DNA of 64,000 nucleotides from positions 315,001 to 379,000 of the forward strand of contig CP099839.1 in NCBI GenBank assembly GCA_030062745.1. Reading direction: 5' to 3'. The stretch's first letter is position 1, and each line of letters starts with the position of its first letter. Both the position numbers and the translations under genes were made by a program. Below are positions 23,201 to 34,275 of this stretch, in pieces. This stretch comes from Capitulum mitella. Taxonomy: Eukaryota > Arthropoda > Thecostraca > Pollicipedomorpha > Pollicipedidae. Below the pieces are notes generated by a model. It was not told the origin of the DNA. It was given only the letters and a program-made list of their open reading frames with translations, and did no database searches.

Positions 23201-24758
23201 TCTTCCTATAAAAATATGATACAAAGTAATCAAATGGCAAATTAGATGAATTTTACTATGACAACTTAATATTTGCATACATGACATCATTTACCATTTT
23301 GATTATTTGAACTTAATATTTGCATACATGACATCATTTACCATTTTGATTATCTGATATGAAGGCAATGTATCATATTTACATTCTCACGGACCACATT
23401 TGCTATACATAAATTGCAGAAGAGCACATAAGCTTTCCTATGACAAAATGAAATGGCAACATCACCAGTATGGCTTCTGAAGGAAATGGAGCTATATTTC
23501 TCCAGAAGCAATCATGGGACATAATGGTAAGCTGAAGACACAACCCGGTGCTGGAGGCATGGTATAGGATACTACAGGCCACAGGCTGATTAAGGGTGAA
23601 ATCGGACTTGGCTCTGTCCAACAGACATTAGGTCATGCATCTAAATCAGTCAGGTTAGGTTAGATGAAGTTAGGTTAGATGTTAGGTTACTTATTTTGTT
23701 AATCTTGTTCATTATTCATGAAGTCTGGTTATACTAATGATGTCATAAGGCCCAAAATGCCTCAACCTTGAAAATTACCAAATTTGAATTTGAAATATTA
23801 TTATTATTGAATTAATAAATTACCCTTTTTGAATTCATTACCAGAGAATCCCAGCAGAAACCAAAAAGACAAGTGGCAGGATGACAGTCAGCGATGAATG
23901 GAGTGACAATATTATTTGGTAATTTTTCACTTTTTCATCTTGCAATGATATTATGCAGCACTGAATCACAAGTATTTGCTTGAACACCATCTGCTGTATG
24001 ATTTTTATTTCATTAATGTCATTTTTCACTGAAAATAGGTGCTTGGTGAAAATGTGTTGCATGGCTGATGATGTAAACTTTGTAATAGTACAGTTTATTA
24101 AATATAGCGTTTACATAACAAATGAGAAATGATTAATTCAAGGCAAATTCATGGTGAAAATTTAGTAATTGTATATATGTGCAAATATAACATTATTTAC
24201 CATTTAAACAGTTGTGCAGCATCTTTACAAATGAGCAGTGTTTAAATGAGATTAAAGCAGAAAGCACTTCATTTGTCTGCTGTAAAATGAGGTTACCCTT
24301 AGTAAGCTGGCCTGCATGGCAGTAGTGCATGGTATGTTCTTGCAATTTTATTATTACTTTATGAGAAATTAAGATATTTTTTGGTACCACAAGAAAGAGA
24401 ATATGGTATCCTTACAGTGGTGGCCATTGTACAGAAGAATACCCTAAACCTGTGATGTAAAAATCTTCATTCTAGCCTTGGGTGATCACAAAGATGAATG
24501 CTGACAAATAACCAGCACGGGCTACAACTTGGTTGGCAAGATAACAGGATGCTCCAAAGTACAAAATGTTATGCAAACAATATAAAGCATTATTCAGCCT
24601 TCATCACTATCCTGACACAAAACCACATAACAGTACAATATACCAAAGTTTACCAATGCACCTACATAAGATATTTTCTAGAAAACCGGTCATGAACTCA
24701 CATTTTGAAGAGCATATGGATGAAACATTTCTACTTACTCGTTTTCCAGAGACGGCAT
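19366..24758 (-). CDS. EIF3G: eIF3 subunit G, copy B, complete
   Basis: Seven coding exons: 24739-24758, 22878-22915, 22311-22405, 21779-22078, 21419-21545, 19626-19866 and 19366-19381 (837 nt, 278 residues), close to the usual 270-320 of the family. Order of parts: N-terminal eIF3i-binding region with SWADEVEE; TEYRINDDGKKEK; IVTTIKVESRKVSKD; zinc knuckle CRYCKGDHWTTQC near residue 140; GGKYVPP linker; C-terminal RRM with RNP2 VRVTNL and RNP1 KGFAFISF, ending DHLILKVEWSKPSEK. The last four residues and stop come from a 16-nt micro-exon. Without that splice an in-frame TAA overlapping the donor ends the protein at EWSK. The leader exon extends to 24816, after a CTTGCAG acceptor. For the 21779-22078 exon I chose the acceptor at 22079 over one 18 nt further in because it keeps IVTTIK, which aligns with IVRTFR in the human protein. 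Confidence 0.93.
20174..20290. repeat. (AAT)n microsatellite in an EIF3G intron
   Basis: Pure AAT units from about 20174 to 20254, then an imperfect tail of AAC/AAT and AAG units to 20290. It lies between the RRM exon and the GGKYVPP exon. It gives long Ile/Leu-only frames that are not genes. Confidence 0.95.
22581..22715. repeat. Local tandem duplication in an EIF3G intron (copy B only)
   Basis: A segment from AGTTTCCATGGCTT to CTGCACTTACAGA occurs twice, separated by a short TGGAAGTTTGAAGTTTG linker. Copy A has it once. The second unit differs by a short deletion. Confidence 0.85.
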
Positions 24759-24816
24759 TTTGATGTTCGAGACTAAACCAGGGGAAAATGTCCAGTCTCT
24801 GACGGCGCAGGCGAGT

Positions 24817-25110
24817 CTGCAAGAATGATAGATATTTGCAATCGACACACTCCTTTAGCAGGACAGTTCGCACAAAACCGCGTCTCTCACTCCCGCAGAC
24901 GAAGCTTCCCAGAGGCCCGGGCACCTGCAACGTTGGGAAAGCGACGCAATGCCATGCGCCATAATGGGAAACCAGACTCAACCTTCGTTGACAGAAATGG
25001 CGCAGTTCTAGCACATGTAGCGTTGCTACCAAACCAAGGATTTCAAAATTGACTTTCGTTATATTCTCCGGATCTAAAGAAGCTTCGTCCACTGATGGCA
25101 TCGACATACC
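24817..25110 (-). promoter_or_regulatory. Probable EIF3G non-coding first exon and promoter region (copy A at 3795-4088)
   Basis: The leader exon (24739-24816) opens after a good acceptor, so transcription must start further upstream. A donor-like GTGAGAGACG lies about 75 bp before that acceptor, preceded by CpG-rich sequence containing CCATTATGGCGCATGGC. A short leader intron is the simplest reading. No TATA box is seen, as is usual for housekeeping genes. Confidence 0.35.
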
Positions 25111-27989
25111 TGTAATAATCGTCCCAAAATATCTCTGGATCTTTACAATGACACCTAAAACAAAACAGTTTATGAAGGTCTCCTTTCTTGATCGATTCTC
25201 TGGAGTAAGATTTAAGAGGAGTTCTGTTGTAAGTCAAATAGGAAGCTGTATTGTCGCCACTCTGTTTTCACGTTTCGTGGATGGAGAACAATTCTGATTT
25301 TTAGGGGGGGCTGAGTGGGTTTTCATATCACCTCTTTCCATTTTTCAAACATTGGCGCAATTCTAAATCAGCGAATTAGTGGGATGCCGCATTCCCTCAA
25401 CATATAAAAATAAGCAGGGGAGGGGGCGCTATTAACACACACCTGAGGATTACGCAATGATTATGCCTAAACTGGAGGACTTTCGTAATCATCATAATTC
25501 GGGGAACAGAAAGCTTATTTGAGCCGCACCCGACTGGCAGGCGGGGAGGGTGTTTCTCGATCCGATCCGATCCGAGAAACACTGGGTCTCAGTAGGTCTG
25601 TGATTAATAAAGACTAAGTAAAGGTACCAACGGATAATGTAAGCGCATACCGATACACGTCACATTTCGCTGAGTTACGGAATATTTAAGCAGGAACGTC
25701 GAGTTAAAGATACAGCGATTTCCGTGCAACAGCGCTTGACGGGCACTAATTTTGGCATGCCCTTGTTTTGGTTGAGTAGTACCTCACCAACTTGTGCTGA
25801 AGTTCTCCGTGCACTGGAACTGCTTCTCGAAATTTGTCCAAGGTCGAAAAACGGGACGCGCGTCCTGGGTCTTGTCTCCTCTTTCACCCAACCCCATCCC
25901 TTCTCCCCATTCGCTGCATATGCACCGTACTCGATCTGTGTTCAGTGAGGTATGAGATGGCGGTGCGGATAGAGCCAAGATCAGACTGTGTCTCTTGGAG
26001 CTGCACGGAAGGAGTACGGACCATAAAATCGTTGCTATGGGCCCTGTGCCTCTACGGTGATGGATCGATATTGGACATTAGACCATTAATGTGCTTGTTA
26101 ACTTCCAGTTTATGTGACGTAGGCACCCAGTTAACGCACTCTAAGCATCCAGCTAAGCATTCAGTCACCGCGCTCTTGGGAACTGTTCGTATAGGCGTCC
26201 CCTTGCAAAACTGTAAACATTGAACTCGGTGCAATACAAAACAAAACAGAGTATGGAAAGTGCAATTCCCGCATCCAGCTAAGATTTTTGCAGCTGCTCC
26301 AGGACGACTGCTTTGTTCACTCTGAAACTTTGCATAGTTGAGTATGGAGTCTTTTTACACGTTGTCTGAAAATTTGAGGTCAGTATCTTGGCGGGCCACT
26401 GACTTATGACATATTTCTCCAGGGCACGTCATGAACGTATTACGTTATGATGACGGTTCTCATCGAATAACGCCTGTTTTAAGCATTTTGCGTATTCAGT
26501 CGTACTCAGTCTTAAACGTGCGTAATCCATGCTATCGGTGACCTCTGCACTGTGTTATCTGGCCAAGGTTATCTCAGGTCAAAATCATGAATAGAGGTTG
26601 TTGACCTTTCTCACCTTTTGTCGACCTTGAAGGGGCCTGGATGTAATCGGAAACAGTGAGTTGTATACCAATAGTAGTTTGAGTCTTTATTTGTTTTGCA
26701 AAGTCGTTTTGGGCTCATTAAAAGCGCTCTTGGTGTTACGTCTCATAGGATCCAAAGAAAACCAGGATCAAACGCCATGACCTCTTTGGACGTCGCCAGT
26801 AAGGTTACTGCGTGACCTCAAAGAGTCAAACTGTGTTCTATCGTGTACCTACAAGACCACTCTATACGTTCGTTTTTGTCTCGTTGCTCTGTCGAGCCAG
26901 GTTTGGAAATGCATGGGGATTCGCACTAGTCTCTCCCCCCCCCACAATGCCGAAGGGCAAACAGCGAAACTGGGAGGGCTAAGGCCTCGGACACGATTAA
27001 TAGCACAAGAATGAACTCCGTGACAGTTCTGTCCAAGTGGCAAGGAGAACTCCCGAATCCGTTTAAAACAACACCATTTACTTTTTAACTCGCTTTTAAT
27101 GTATCAAACAGTAATCTTGCGCAGTTAGGGGACGTAAGATCGTAAGATACGAGTATTTGGAGCACATGTCCAAATGACGCTCACTGAAACGCAATTCAAG
27201 ATGTTTATCATCTGCTTGATGTTACTGATGGTCAGTCTTGTCAGCGAGCGAGGTGCGTCTTTTTTGCGTCCTAATAACTGTAAAAGACTGTTAAAAAAAA
27301 CGTAACTGGGAAAGCATGCGCTTGACATGAATTCACGGGGCCATTTGACAGCGAAACGTACAATGTTACATCAAGCATGTCTTCCCGAAGCGATTTGGAA
27401 TCCTTTGAAATGTACTTACAATGTCACAGCGCACACTCCACGCTGCAGAAAAGAACGACGTGCCAGGTGAAGTCATTCAGCTAATCTGGATGTGCTTTTA
27501 GCGATATCCAGAGTTATCTTCCTTATGTCTGTGCGTTATGAGGTGCCGTGCGTCAATAGGGTTCTTTCCCCTATCTACCTCTGCGCATAGTTATATCTAT
27601 TAATTTGCGTTTCAATACATGGACTGCGGAAGTGGGATGTTAGGACGGGACAGGGAGGGGGGGGGAGGCAACGCGACAGCTGTCCCTTATAATATAGGTA
27701 ATTTAATATTAAGCCATACGTAGTACGAAAATAACCTACTTTTAAAGGCTGGCTTTGCCCTTGCAACCCTGAAAACATCTTGCCGCCACCGATCAAAAAA
27801 AAAAAAAAAAAAAAAACGCATAGGCATTTAATCCGTGAGCGAATGCTGAAAATCTACAGGCTCAGCGCCAGCCATGATTTGCTAGGCCCCACTGCACTGG
27901 TCGTTTGGCTTGTCGCGTGAAGGTGGGACGGATCGCCCGTCCCAGAGAACGCGATTTTTTAAACACATTATCACTGCAGCTAGCAGATG
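25111..27989. other. Upstream region of EIF3G copy B, no gene recognised
   Basis: Counterpart of 4089-6960 with only point differences and homopolymer length changes (C-run near 26937, G-run near 27658, a longer A-run at 27797-27816). No conserved reading frame. Confidence 0.6.
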
Positions 27990-28305
27990 GTCTTCAGTAG
28001 GGTGGATCGAAAAAAATAAATCAACTTCTTAGGGGTCAAAACGCGTGCGCGTGAATGTGAAAAAAAGAAAAATGAGGACAAAAAAATATTTAAGATATTT
28101 TAGATAGGGCGCACTAAGCATTTTTGGGACCAGAAACACGCCTTCTAAGCGTTGAAGTCTCCATTGCTTTAAACACTTTGCACAAGAAGGTAACCCTTCA
28201 GAAGTCTATGTGAATCCTGTGAGTGATAATTTTCGGCGTTTAGCGCATGCGCCGAACAAACGCTGTTTGCGTCATGTCGGCAACCATCGAAACATATCAT
28301 AATTG

Positions 28306-28316
28306 TCATCGTCATC

Positions 28317-28347
<31 letters not shown>

Positions 28348-28362
28348 TCATCATTATTATCT
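28306..28362. repeat. (CAT)n microsatellite inside the hAT-like element
   Basis: CAT/CGT/ATT triplets, imperfect. It lies between the truncated transposase and the left terminal repeat, where the missing C-terminal coding region would be expected. Confidence 0.9.
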
Positions 28363-28531
28363 TCACCATTCATCAAACGCCATCCCAGACACAACGTTAA
28401 ACCAGAACTATTTATTTGTGATGAATAACATTCCGCAACAAACTCCGCTGCCACTAATAAACCAGCCTCAGCGGTCACTTGTCGCTCGAAGCCAGTCGTA
28501 GAAGTCCCTCCTCGTGCCCATCACTGGCAGA

Positions 28532-29278
28532 TCAGTGCTGGACCGGGCTTTTGCCAGTATCAGTGCATGACGTCCACTGTGTCCCGCCTTCTTCTCTGCT
28601 GTTTGTGTGACTTCTTTCACCCATCTGATCCAAGGATGCTGTGCCGTCTGATCCAAGCACCACTGGATGCGCATCGTTGTCCCGTATCACGTCCAGCAAC
28701 TCCTTCGCGATATCTGCAGCACTTCCGCTATTTGGAGACACGCGATCGACATACCGATGGCCGAGCTCGGTAACCACTACCTCGTGAAGTTCTTTGGTAA
28801 ACGTCAATTTCTTTCCAACTTTCTGCAGCGTCTTGTCCTCCCTACCGTCGTAATAGTATCCTGCTAAGCGGTCACGTCGGTTTTGCAATGAGCTTTCAGC
28901 CACCTCTTCTTTACCGCATTTGTCTCTTTGTCGCCGGATTTTGCTGCGGTCTGTCAGCTCAGCCTTGTTGTGCTCTGTGATTATCCCATAATCAACCAAA
29001 GCTGCGTTCAGCAAGCCAGCAGCGAAGCGATCAGAGATAACGCACCGATGACACATCCGCGAAAAATTCGGAAGTTGATGGCGGTTCTGTCCGGCGACAT
29101 CGTCCGCGTCATCATCGGAACTAGGCGAATAAGAGCGGCTTGCATCAGCTGCTTCCGTATCACCCGTCTGACACTTTTCACTGCTATCATCGTCGTCATC
29201 TGCATCCCCTTCGGTCAGTTGCCTTTCCTCAGGATCGTGCTGCCTGTCCCTCTTCTGTCTCTTTTCCGCTAGTTTCAT
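28532..29278 (-). pseudogene. hAT-like transposase fragment, middle part
   Basis: Opens with ATG AAA CTA GCG (KLAEKRQKRDR). An acidic Asp/Ser stretch follows, then RFAAGLLNAALVDYGI, then LAGYYYDGREDKTLQK, LHEVVVTELGHRYVDRVSP and HPVVLGSDGTAS. The last block matches the first catalytic Asp region (SDGTxxN) of a transposase-like family common in arthropods and Hydra. Right after it the homology stops and unrelated residues run to the stop: the rest of the catalytic core is deleted. The frame is separated from the upstream part by a TAA codon after GGVDRKTTE. Confidence 0.65.
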
Positions 29279-29311
29279 ACTTTTCCCCCTTCTCTTCTGC
29301 CTTCAGACATT

Positions 29312-29861
29312 TTACTCAGTTGTCTTCCGGTCAACGCCGCCTATGTGGAGCTTTCTCTCTCCTCGCTGGCCTCTGAGGAAAGCTACTTCTTGAGCTGGCA
29401 CCCTTGTAGAAGCTGGATACGTGCCGCAGGGGACATCAGCAAGATCGCATCGGCACCACATGATGTCAAATAAGCCATCGTACTCTCGCTGCATACTCAC
29501 GAACTTTCGACCCTTGGGCCAGTCTTTCTACGTTCTGAATTATTCTGTTCTCCGAAATAACATTTGACATCTCTCTCTCGGTCGTACCCGACGTGCCACT
29601 CATTTGAGACGTCTCTCCGTCGTCCACTGTAATAAGATTGGCTCTGTCCCAGATGGCTACTATGGCATCCTTGACTGCTTTTGCTATTTCTCGTTTTGTC
29701 GGCTTCTTTCCAGAAGGAGTTATCCTTTCATTCCGTGTCTTCACGTAAAAGGCATACACTTCTCTTTTCCACGGTAGCTGGTTTATGGGAAGAGCGTCCG
29801 GGCATGTTTGCAGCAAAGGGTGTTTCGTTCTCTGTCTTGTTGATGGTCCTGGATTACTCAT
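29312..29861 (-). pseudogene. hAT-like transposase fragment, N-terminal part
   Basis: 29861-29466 opens with ATG (MSNPGPSTRQRTKH) and has WKREVYAFYVKTRNERITPS and AIVAIWDRANLITV, equivalent to the FFHIHRTVKN...FWERARIPTQ blocks of the element at 9578. Translation then continues in another frame as REYDGLFDIMWCRCDLADVPC to GGVDRKTTE (about 29500-29312), so one frame change is present around 29470-29500. Together with 28532-29278 it follows the usual order of the family. Confidence 0.6.
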
Positions 29862-30584
29862 TTTAGTTCAGTTCAGAATGTCACTGTGTCACAGAATGTC
29901 ACAGAATGTCATCCCCTGCGGTCCGAATGTTGACGGAACACACCCGAGTACTAAATCTCTGGTCACCACGCCACAGCCCAGGGACCAGCGCGCTACTCCT
30001 CTGACGGGTCTGTCTGATTCGACCGCTCTCCGATGACAACAAAGCGCTTCGCTGCGAGGTATCGTTTACCGGCACCGATCAAGGTTTTCAAGAGCGTCTT
30101 CAGAGATGAGCAGCGTGGGCAGCGATGTGTGGGAAGCCCACGAATTCGACTCGGACTCTATAGTCCGCAGCTCTTGCAGGTCGTGAGGCTCACTGGTGCG
30201 CGGTCTTAGCTCGTAAGGGCTACTGTCTGTCTACCACTTTATTCTACCTGGCAGTCTCCTGTTATTTGCTCAAATCCATGCTCATCACCTATCCGTGAAC
30301 TAGACACTAAAAGGTCCACAAAGCTACGCACAGCTGCGGTGGATGGTGACCGAGGTGTTATTTTGCTATGCGTTATGCTAAACCAATGGAGACTTGAACG
30401 CTCGGCAACGGCGAAACTCACTTCAAAGACGCTTCGTGCGCCCTTTCTAGAATATTTCCAATGCCTTTTTACCCCTTATTTTCCGTGTTTTCAGATCCAC
30501 GCGCACGCGTTTTGACCCCTAAGAAGTTGTTTTGCGACAAAAAATATATTTTCGATCCACCCTAGTCTTCAGGTCTCAGGCACA

Positions 30585-31480
30585 GCGGTTTCGGCACTCA
30601 CCGCCGTGCTAAACTGTCACGAGCTCTCTCAGACCGTCTGCCTCGGCACACGGGCGTTTCGGACACGCTCGGCTCACGAGGGCGGGGCGGCCCGGAAGCC
30701 GGCGGCAATTCGGCGCCGAGCGCTGACAGCCGAGCGCCGACAGCGGCGCCGGACCGCCCCGGTGCCGGCCGGATCGCGGCGAAATGTGGCGGCCGCCTCG
30801 TCCGCGGCGCCCCAATCGGCGGCGGCAGACGCCAGCTCCGCCATCAGCCGCCGAATTTTGTGGCCGATGGGGCGTCGGCCGCGGCGAACTCATCAGACGG
30901 GGACACAGAGGCATGCGATTTGCCGCGGAGGGGCCGCACATAAATTTTGGCGACGTCACCTCATCAGGCCAGAGAATCAGGTTGCTGGTCCCAGATACGC
31001 TCATCAGGACCCTGAAACTGCAGAGTGGCACCCGGAGGCGCGCAGAAACCCGGAGGGAGCCGACTGAGAGACCTTTGGGATTGGGCATACGCTGTACGAC
31101 GAAACAATAAGCCTGTTCATCAGCGTGTGCTTTACATCTATCCTGCACGGGTGTCGATTTGCGTGTTGTTGTTGGAGCTCAGACTTACAATGTTTTGAGA
31201 TTCTGATATAGTGCCATTCTGCATTAATCGAAAACTAAGGGCGAAAACCTTTCATACTGACTCCATCGGTAGTTCTGAGAAGGCGAAACTCGTACGTCTC
31301 CGCCTTGGTCGCGGTACCGTACTACATCTTCCTGTCCGACAAATGCGTGTCCCGTGTAGACGCTGACGATGATGGCTCCGTTAATGAGTAACCCGGATTC
31401 TCTGCCGGCGGCGGAGGAAATGGGATAGTGACCGTGCGCTGGCATTGATTCGCGCCGGCCCCCGGCCCGCGGGCAGAATG
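30585..31480. other. GC-rich island and flank, copy B
   Basis: Counterpart of 6975-7870. The island is at about 30660-31080, with the same repeated CTCATCAG motif. The G-run that is nine long in copy A is interrupted here (GGGCGGGG). Confidence 0.6.
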
Positions 31481-31482
31481 CT

Positions 31483-31603
31483 GATTGGTTCGCCGCGGAA
31501 GGCGAGACTGCACGCGGATAATAACGCCTCGCCTCAGGCCAAATCTGCGCTCCCCTGTCAATCAGGCACTATAAATAAACTGTTAGGTTTAATGTTACAC
31601 TAT
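31483..31603 (+). promoter_or_regulatory. Candidate core promoter, copy B
   Basis: Same inverted CCAAT, TATAAATAA and TTACACT layout as at 7875-7995, unchanged in sequence. Confidence 0.3.
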
Positions 31604-32514
31604 ACCGTGCAGTGATTTTAAATGCACTTGTACCTTCATATCCCAGTAGTAATCTACTAGCACGGGGTTCTGGCACCCTGACGTCCCAGCTCGCAATCAG
31701 TCGGACACTAAATCAGAAACATTGCTGATGGATGTTGGATGTACTGGTATTGCATTCATCGTTTCACGCGAGCAAGAGAAGTGTCTTATGCGACTGCCAC
31801 ATCCGACATGCGTAACGAAAATGAAAGACCCCGTCAATTAAAATGAAAACTAAGATGTTTCTCAAACGAAAAATCCGGCGTCACACGACACTCGTAGATT
31901 ACCCGACGGACGAAAGATACCATATTTTTTAAACACGCGCTTCGTTTCGAACGGCAATCTGATTTATAATGCTCGTTTCACAACATTTATTAGCATAGTT
32001 TTTTAAACCCTCTAGAAGCTTTATTTGGTATTTGTGGCAAATGACGGAATGCTCGTCTGAAAGAAGATTATTTGGGGTTTCTGAAAATATTTGAATGGCA
32101 TGGCTAAGGCAATCTAGTCGAAAGATATTGTACACCAAACAAAGTGACGACACTCCTTTAAATCACCCTGAAGAGGCTGGCGTTTCATTTTCTTGAGAAA
32201 ACCGAGGCAACATCCACCGCACTGGAGAGACTCGACACTAGGGTGTTGCTCGACACGACAAGATGGTACGAAGTGGAATTATTTCCATATCGTTTCCGAA
32301 AAGCAAAATCCTGTTACAGTTTAGCAATGTCCTTGGGTTTATGTGAAGCACGATTTCAACAAGCATGAAACATAACACTAGCTATTTCTTTTTTGTTAAT
32401 ATTGGAAGGCTGAAAATCCTGCATTTTAGAACAGATGTTAGTGAAGGGAGGGGATATTTGGTAAGCGCGGAGGAAATTTTACCGAGTGATGGGGCATTCC
32501 TTCCACACTGAACA

Positions 32515-34190
32515 TGTTAGAATAGGCCCTGAAGTCAGGTCAAACCCCGTGACCGGCTACAAGAGCATAGAATCTAGGGCAGTCTGTCGGCCATGAAATG
32601 AACATGAATGAGGCGAAATGGTGTAAAATGGATATTGAATTTAAAATCAGCGCCTCAGAATATCCCAAAAACTACCCGAGGTTATACAAGGTCATCCGAG
32701 ATCACCCGAGGACCAAATAAGTCAGTGGTCTCACATGGCCTTGGAAAGTTCAGACATTTATGTCAATACCTCAGTTTGACCATCAAGCGCCCTAAACCAT
32801 TACCGTCCATTTAGGGCTATCGTGTCACGTAAAACTGCACGAACCCACGATTTCATCGCGAAATGGTCGGAAATGTTCCCTTGATGGCGTCATAATTGCG
32901 TGACCTGACATTTCTCCGAATTCATTTTGTCATGAACAGCCGCAAAATTGGTACCCAAGAGCGTACTAAAAATAAATTTCGAAAAATCCCGGTCAGCCAT
33001 ACAGAAGTTATCCCTGAAAAACACAGGCAGGGGGCGGATTGACCACCTTGCTCGGGCGTCGTTAAAAGGTCTTGTCAGACCTTTTTTGTTATGTCATGTC
33101 ACGTTAGGATCGTACCGGGCCACTGAAATTTATTTGTACTGCTGACGGATTAACTTGGCCTTTGGCCTCGCTAGTACCAACTGAAAAATATCCTTTCCCG
33201 TAACAGAAAGCAACTGATACATTTCAAAACACGTACATCATCATAACCCGTTTACTATTACAAGTCCTGCGCTTTCGTGGCTTTCTGATACAGATGACAG
33301 TTTAATTGGTGTCTTTCATGTCGTTTGCAAAAATTTTGCATGTGGCGACCACAAAATGTGCCCCTTACGCGTTGATGGCAGTCTACGATAGGTAACTGGC
33401 CGAAGATGTTCCCCCTATGGGTCCTTCGGACAGATGGACGTTTGGACCGGTGCAGGGCAATGGGGGGAAGTTCCCCAAATTATCTGACTTTGAATATTAA
33501 GCCTATGACGTTGCATGGAAAGAAATGCCTAAGGATCTCCCATTACTCCCCTCTCCAAAGTACACATACACGCTCAGTTCTCCCGCGTCATTATACTGGT
33601 CATGACATCATTACATTACATTACATCGTTACGTCATTACATGGGTCTAATATACTAGCCCTTAGCGAAGTACCATTCTTGACGTCTCTGGTTGTTCAAA
33701 AGCCTTTTCATTGTTGGATCTAAGATTTTCCAAAGGGAGTGGCCGAGCACGGAGCAAACATCCCACCCACAAAAAAACTCCGGATTTCCGTCACTTTATT
33801 TTGAGGCCGGGCAATCGCTTTTCTCTCGTAAAAATTGAAAAGGTATGCATCACATGGAGAAAGTTTCTAATTATAAAGTGAAAAGATGTATGATTTACCG
33901 GACAGAGACGGCAAACCTATGTTCGTTTATGGAAAATCATAAACCTTCGTCATAATACGGCATCACCTTACAAACTTAAACCACCCAAAAAGCTAATATT
34001 TTAGCTATTTTTCTGAACCCGTTTTCACCCTACTTTGCCGAAAAAAAAACGAAAAACAAGTACCAAAACCGCTTAAGGAGAAGCCCTGCCTTGTACCTTC
34101 CCCTTTGGTGCGCCTGTGAGTCCCATATATTTGAAGTGGACCAAGCGAATTTCACTTGGGTTATAATGCAGTGGAATCATTCAACCAATT
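32515..34190. other. Intergenic, no gene recognised
   Basis: Unique sequence after the duplicated block. A short ATTAC tandem lies at about 33610-33640. A G-rich stretch at 33455-33490 followed by GAATATTAAGCC resembles pieces near 6640-6700 and 37340-37490, so transposon-derived material is likely. No reading frame of note. Confidence 0.5.
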
Positions 34191-34201
34191 CCTGACAAGT
34201 C

Positions 34202-34264
34202 TGGGCGCCGAATGACCCTGCATTCGGTGCGCTCCTAAGCCCCAATAACCAACCAACCAACCAA
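34202..34264 (+). mobile_element. 5'-truncated LINE 3' end with (AACC)n tail
   Basis: Only 63 bp are inserted, flanked by an exact 11-bp duplication CCTGACAAGTC (34191-34201 and 34265-34275). The body begins TGGGCGCCGAATGACCC, forms a hairpin (CGAATG ... CATTCG, extended by GCGC on both sides with a small bulge), and ends in four AACC units. A 3'-terminal stem-loop plus a microsatellite tail and variable-length target duplications is the signature of a non-LTR retrotransposon that requires its own 3' end for priming. The clade is not determined. Confidence 0.7.
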
Positions 34265-34275
34265 CCTGACAAGTC

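Larger units (their letters stand above)
27998..30564 (-). mobile_element. hAT-like DNA transposon, complete ends, internally deleted transposase
   Basis: It is flanked by a perfect 8-bp duplication GTCTTCAG (27990-27997 and 30565-30572), of which copy A has one. Terminal inverted repeats begin TAGGGTGGATCGAAAA. Further in they share CAACTTCTTAGGGGTCAAAA followed by CGCGTGCGCGTG on both sides, about 70 bp in all with a few gaps. The transposase-like frames lie on the minus strand (29861 down to 28532). The C-terminal part of the catalytic domain is absent, so the copy is non-autonomous and must have been moved in trans. Polymorphic presence means recent movement. Confidence 0.9.
20899..32514. 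repeat. Duplicated block, copy B
   Basis: Counterpart of 1-8907, in the same orientation. Extra material in this copy: 79 bp near 22640, 45 bp near 23775-23820 and a 2567-bp hAT-like insertion at 27998-30564. After 32514 (CTGAACAT) the sequence goes on as GTTAGAATAGG without a transposon, giving the empty site for the insertion seen at 8908 in copy A. Confidence 0.95.
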
